Assembly: GCA_963784885.1 (NCBI GenBank) | Contig: CAWATA010000005.1 | Location: forward strand, 1 to 64,000 | Length of the DNA stretch: 64,000 nucleotides | Source of the DNA: RHKX01 sp963784885 | GTDB lineage: Bacteria > Actinomycetota > Thermoleophilia > Solirubrobacterales > 70-9 | Direction: 5' to 3' | Shown: piece after piece, positions 62,199 to 64,000 of the stretch | How positions within the stretch are numbered: the stretch's first letter is position 1 | How the letters are laid out: every line of letters starts with the position of its first letter | Notes under the pieces: model-generated | Told to the model about the DNA's origin: nothing | Database searches by the model: none | Seen by the model: the letters and a program-made list of their open reading frames with translations, nothing else | Position numbers and translations under genes: made by a program

Positions 62199-64000
62199 TT
62201 GGCCACCGACGAGGAGAAGCAGGAGGCGACCGCCGGTGAGGGCGAGGGTTCGCGCTTCCTCCAGGAGGAGCGAGCCCATCGGCTGGCCAAGCTCGATGCG
62301 CTGCGCGAGCGGGGCGTCGAGCCCTACCCGGTCCGCTACGACCGCGACCACACGACCGCCGAGATCCGCGATCGCTTCGCCGACCTCGGCCCCGGCGCCG
62401 ACTCCGGCGAGCGCGTGAAGGTCGCAGGGCGGGTGATCGCCCTGCGGCGCCACGGCGGGCTCGACTTCATCGACCTCCGCGACGAGACCGGGAAGATCCA
62501 GCTGATCGCCACACGCGACGAGCTCGGTGAGGAGGCGCTGCACGACCTCAACGCCCTCGACCTCGGCGACTGGATCGGGACCGAAGGCATCGTCGCCACG
62601 AGTCGTCGCGGCGAGCTGTCGATCAAGATCGAACGCTTCGCGCTGCTCTCGAAGGCGCTCCGCCCGCTGCCCGACATGCGCCACGGGCTGACCGACCCCG
62701 AGGCGCGCTACCGGCGCCGCTACCTCGACCTGATCGTCGACGACGACTCGCGGGAGATCTTCGAGAAGCGCTCGACGGTGATCGACGCGACCCGCCGGGT
62801 CCTCCTCGACCGCGGCTTCCGCGAGGTCGAGACCCCGGTCCTGCTCAGCCAGGCGGGCGGCGCGGCGGCGCGGCCCTTCATCACCCACCACAACGCACTC
62901 GACATCGACATGTTCCTGCGGATCGCGCTCGAGCTGCCCCTGAAGCGGCTGATCGTGGGCGGCATGAACCGCGTCTTCGAGGTCAGCCGGGTCTTCCGCA
63001 ACGAGGGCCTCGACACCCGTCACAACCCGGAGTTCACGATGCTCGAGGCCTACCAGGCCTTCGGCGACTACCACGACATGATGGAGCTGACGGAGGCGAT
63101 CATCGAGGCGTCATGCATGGCCGCGAACGGGACGACGATGATCGACGTCGACGGCCGCGCAGTCGACATGAAGCCGCCCTACCGGCGGGCGACGATGGCC
63201 GATCTGATCGAGGAGAACGCCGGGGTGAAGATGCATCCGTCGATGCCGATCGAAGAGGCGCGCGAGATCGCCGATCGCTTCGGCGTCGAGTGGCTCGACG
63301 TCTGGGGCGCCGGCAAGATCATGGCCGAGGTCTACGACGAGACCTGCGAGGCGAAGCTGATCGAGCCGACCTTCGTGATGGACCATCCCCGCGAGGTCTC
63401 CCCGCTCGCCCGCGCCCACCGCGACGACCCGATGCTGACCGAGCGCTTCGAGCTCGTCGTCGCCGCTCGCGAGCTCGCCAACGCCTACTCCGAGCTCAAC
63501 GACCCGGTCGACCAGGCGCAGCGCTTCCAGTCGGAGGCGAACCTTCAGGCGGGCGGCGACGAGGAGGCCGAACCGGTCGACGACGACTACGTGGAAGCGC
63601 TCGAGTACGGCCTCCCGCCGACCGGTGGCCTCGGCATCGGGATGGACCGGCTGGTGATGCTCGTGACCGGCGTCGACACGATCCGCGACGTCATCCTCTT
63701 CCCGACGCTCCGGCCCGAGGAGGGCCGCGACTCGGGCCCGAAGGCGAAGGCGCTCGAACTCGACGTGGGCGAGGCCGCCGCCGAGCCGCCGCCCCCGCCG
63801 ATCCAAACCCCGACCCGCTGGAGCAAGCCGCGCGGCCGCTCGCGCGCGACCCGGGTGCTGGCGTGGCTGACCGCGCTGCTCGGCCTCGCGTCGCTTCTGC
63901 CGACGCTGCCGTGGGTCCACGTCTCGCTCGGGATCGGCGATCTGCTCGGCCGGACCGACCGCTCGTATCTGTTCATCGTCTCGGCCGTCCTCGGAATCGG
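62199..64000 (+). CDS. lysS: Lysyl-tRNA synthetase with C-terminal membrane extension (runs off the window)
   Basis: The open frame from TTG 62199 covers the class II LysRS: anticodon-binding OB fold (VKVAGRVIALRRHGGLDFIDL), motif 1, motif 2 (VFRNEGLDTRHNPEFTMLEA) and motif 3 (GGLGIGMDRLVML). After the normal end (VILFPTLRPEEG, about residue 508) the frame continues with a Pro-rich linker, a basic stretch and a hydrophobic segment (VLAWLTALLGLASLLPTLPW) plus a second hydrophobic start (SYLFIVSAVLGIG). No stop occurs by 64000, residue 600. The order, synthetase first and membrane part second, is opposite to mycobacterial LysX. The upstream permease gene is divergent. The full C-terminus is outside the window. 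Confidence 0.88.
   Translation, partial: MATDEEKQEATAGEGEGSRFLQEERAHRLAKLDALRERGVEPYPVRYDRDHTTAEIRDRFADLGPGADSGERVKVAGRVIALRRHGGLDFIDLRDETGKIQLIATRDELGEEALHDLNALDLGDWIGTEGIVATSRRGELSIKIERFALLSKALRPLPDMRHGLTDPEARYRRRYLDLIVDDDSREIFEKRSTVIDATRRVLLDRGFREVETPVLLSQAGGAAARPFITHHNALDIDMFLRIALELPLKRLIVGGMNRVFEVSRVFRNEGLDTRHNPEFTMLEAYQAFGDYHDMMELTEAIIEASCMAANGTTMIDVDGRAVDMKPPYRRATMADLIEENAGVKMHPSMPIEEAREIADRFGVEWLDVWGAGKIMAEVYDETCEAKLIEPTFVMDHPREVSPLARAHRDDPMLTERFELVVAARELANAYSELNDPVDQAQRFQSEANLQAGGDEEAEPVDDDYVEALEYGLPPTGGLGIGMDRLVMLVTGVDTIRDVILFPTLRPEEGRDSGPKAKALELDVGEAAAEPPPPPIQTPTRWSKPRGRSRATRVLAWLTALLGLASLLPTLPWVHVSLGIGDLLGRTDRSYLFIVSAVLGI

Overview
The window is two very different things joined end to end. 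From about base 6100 to the end it is one coherent, very GC-rich, gene-dense bacterial chromosome segment. Dense ATGA/TGATG overlaps, GTG and TTG starts, a six-gene mce cluster, FmdB, LCP, DUF4333 and VKOR-DsbA proteins and a SdhA-SdhB-HdrB-like complex point to a high-GC actinobacterium, most likely Thermoleophilia/Solirubrobacterales. That placement is inference from protein style, not from a marker tree.

Bases 1 to about 6100 are not natural sequence. They are a chain of unrelated fragments separated by copies of the Oxford Nanopore ligation adapter (near 101, 1242, 4274-4329 and 6056), with poly-A/T runs beside two of them. In order: a scrap of a possible phosphoesterase gene; a proteobacterial fragment with the ends of a flavocytochrome c sulfide dehydrogenase and a convergent radical-SAM NrdG-like gene; a fold-back read that carries the same sigma-54 regulator gene twice in opposite orientations (centre about 2795); and an indel-rich piece of an S10/spc ribosomal operon (L29, S17, L14, L24, L5). 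Nothing there should be assigned to the main organism.

Main segment, left to right. 6.1-16.6 kb: rsmI (cut by the junction), a ROK kinase, an LCP cell-wall ligase, an FmdB zinc ribbon, a frameshifted glycyl-tRNA synthetase, a diiron R2lox-like oxidase fused to an SCP2 lipid-binding domain followed by a haloalkane-dehalogenase-like hydrolase, a lipoprotein, and two tandem secreted paralogues. 16.6-26.8 kb: six tightly coupled Mce proteins without their usual permease or ATPase, a TetR regulator and a small membrane-anchored helical protein. 26.9-31.7 kb: Lon with Hsp20, a metallo-hydrolase, a Cys-rich small protein and a fatty acid hydroxylase. 31.8-35.7 kb: a nucleoid-type DNA-binding protein, mdh, a TetR/DUF4242 divergent pair and NADP-icd. 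35.8-45.9 kb: a CNNM/CorC-type membrane protein, AidB-like acyl-CoA dehydrogenase plus enoyl-CoA hydratase, a site-2 protease, VKOR plus DsbA-like thiol oxidation genes, and sdhA-sdhB-hdrB-like. 46-64 kb: a DUF4333 lipoprotein, a large membrane protein, asd-lysC-recR-ybaB-dnaX, a serine hydrolase, an acyl-CoA synthetase, a large-type SRP RNA with an Alu domain, an M15-like peptidase, a hexapeptide acetyltransferase, tRNA-Val, two membrane proteins, an amino-acid permease and a lysyl-tRNA synthetase whose reading frame continues into a membrane domain.

The most interesting candidates are the R2lox-SCP2 fusion with its palindromic upstream region, the LysRS-membrane-domain fusion in the reverse order of mycobacterial LysX, the orphan mce cluster, the paired secreted proteins with a shared upstream motif, and the large SRP RNA. 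No gene-free stretch in the main segment exceeds about 300 bases.
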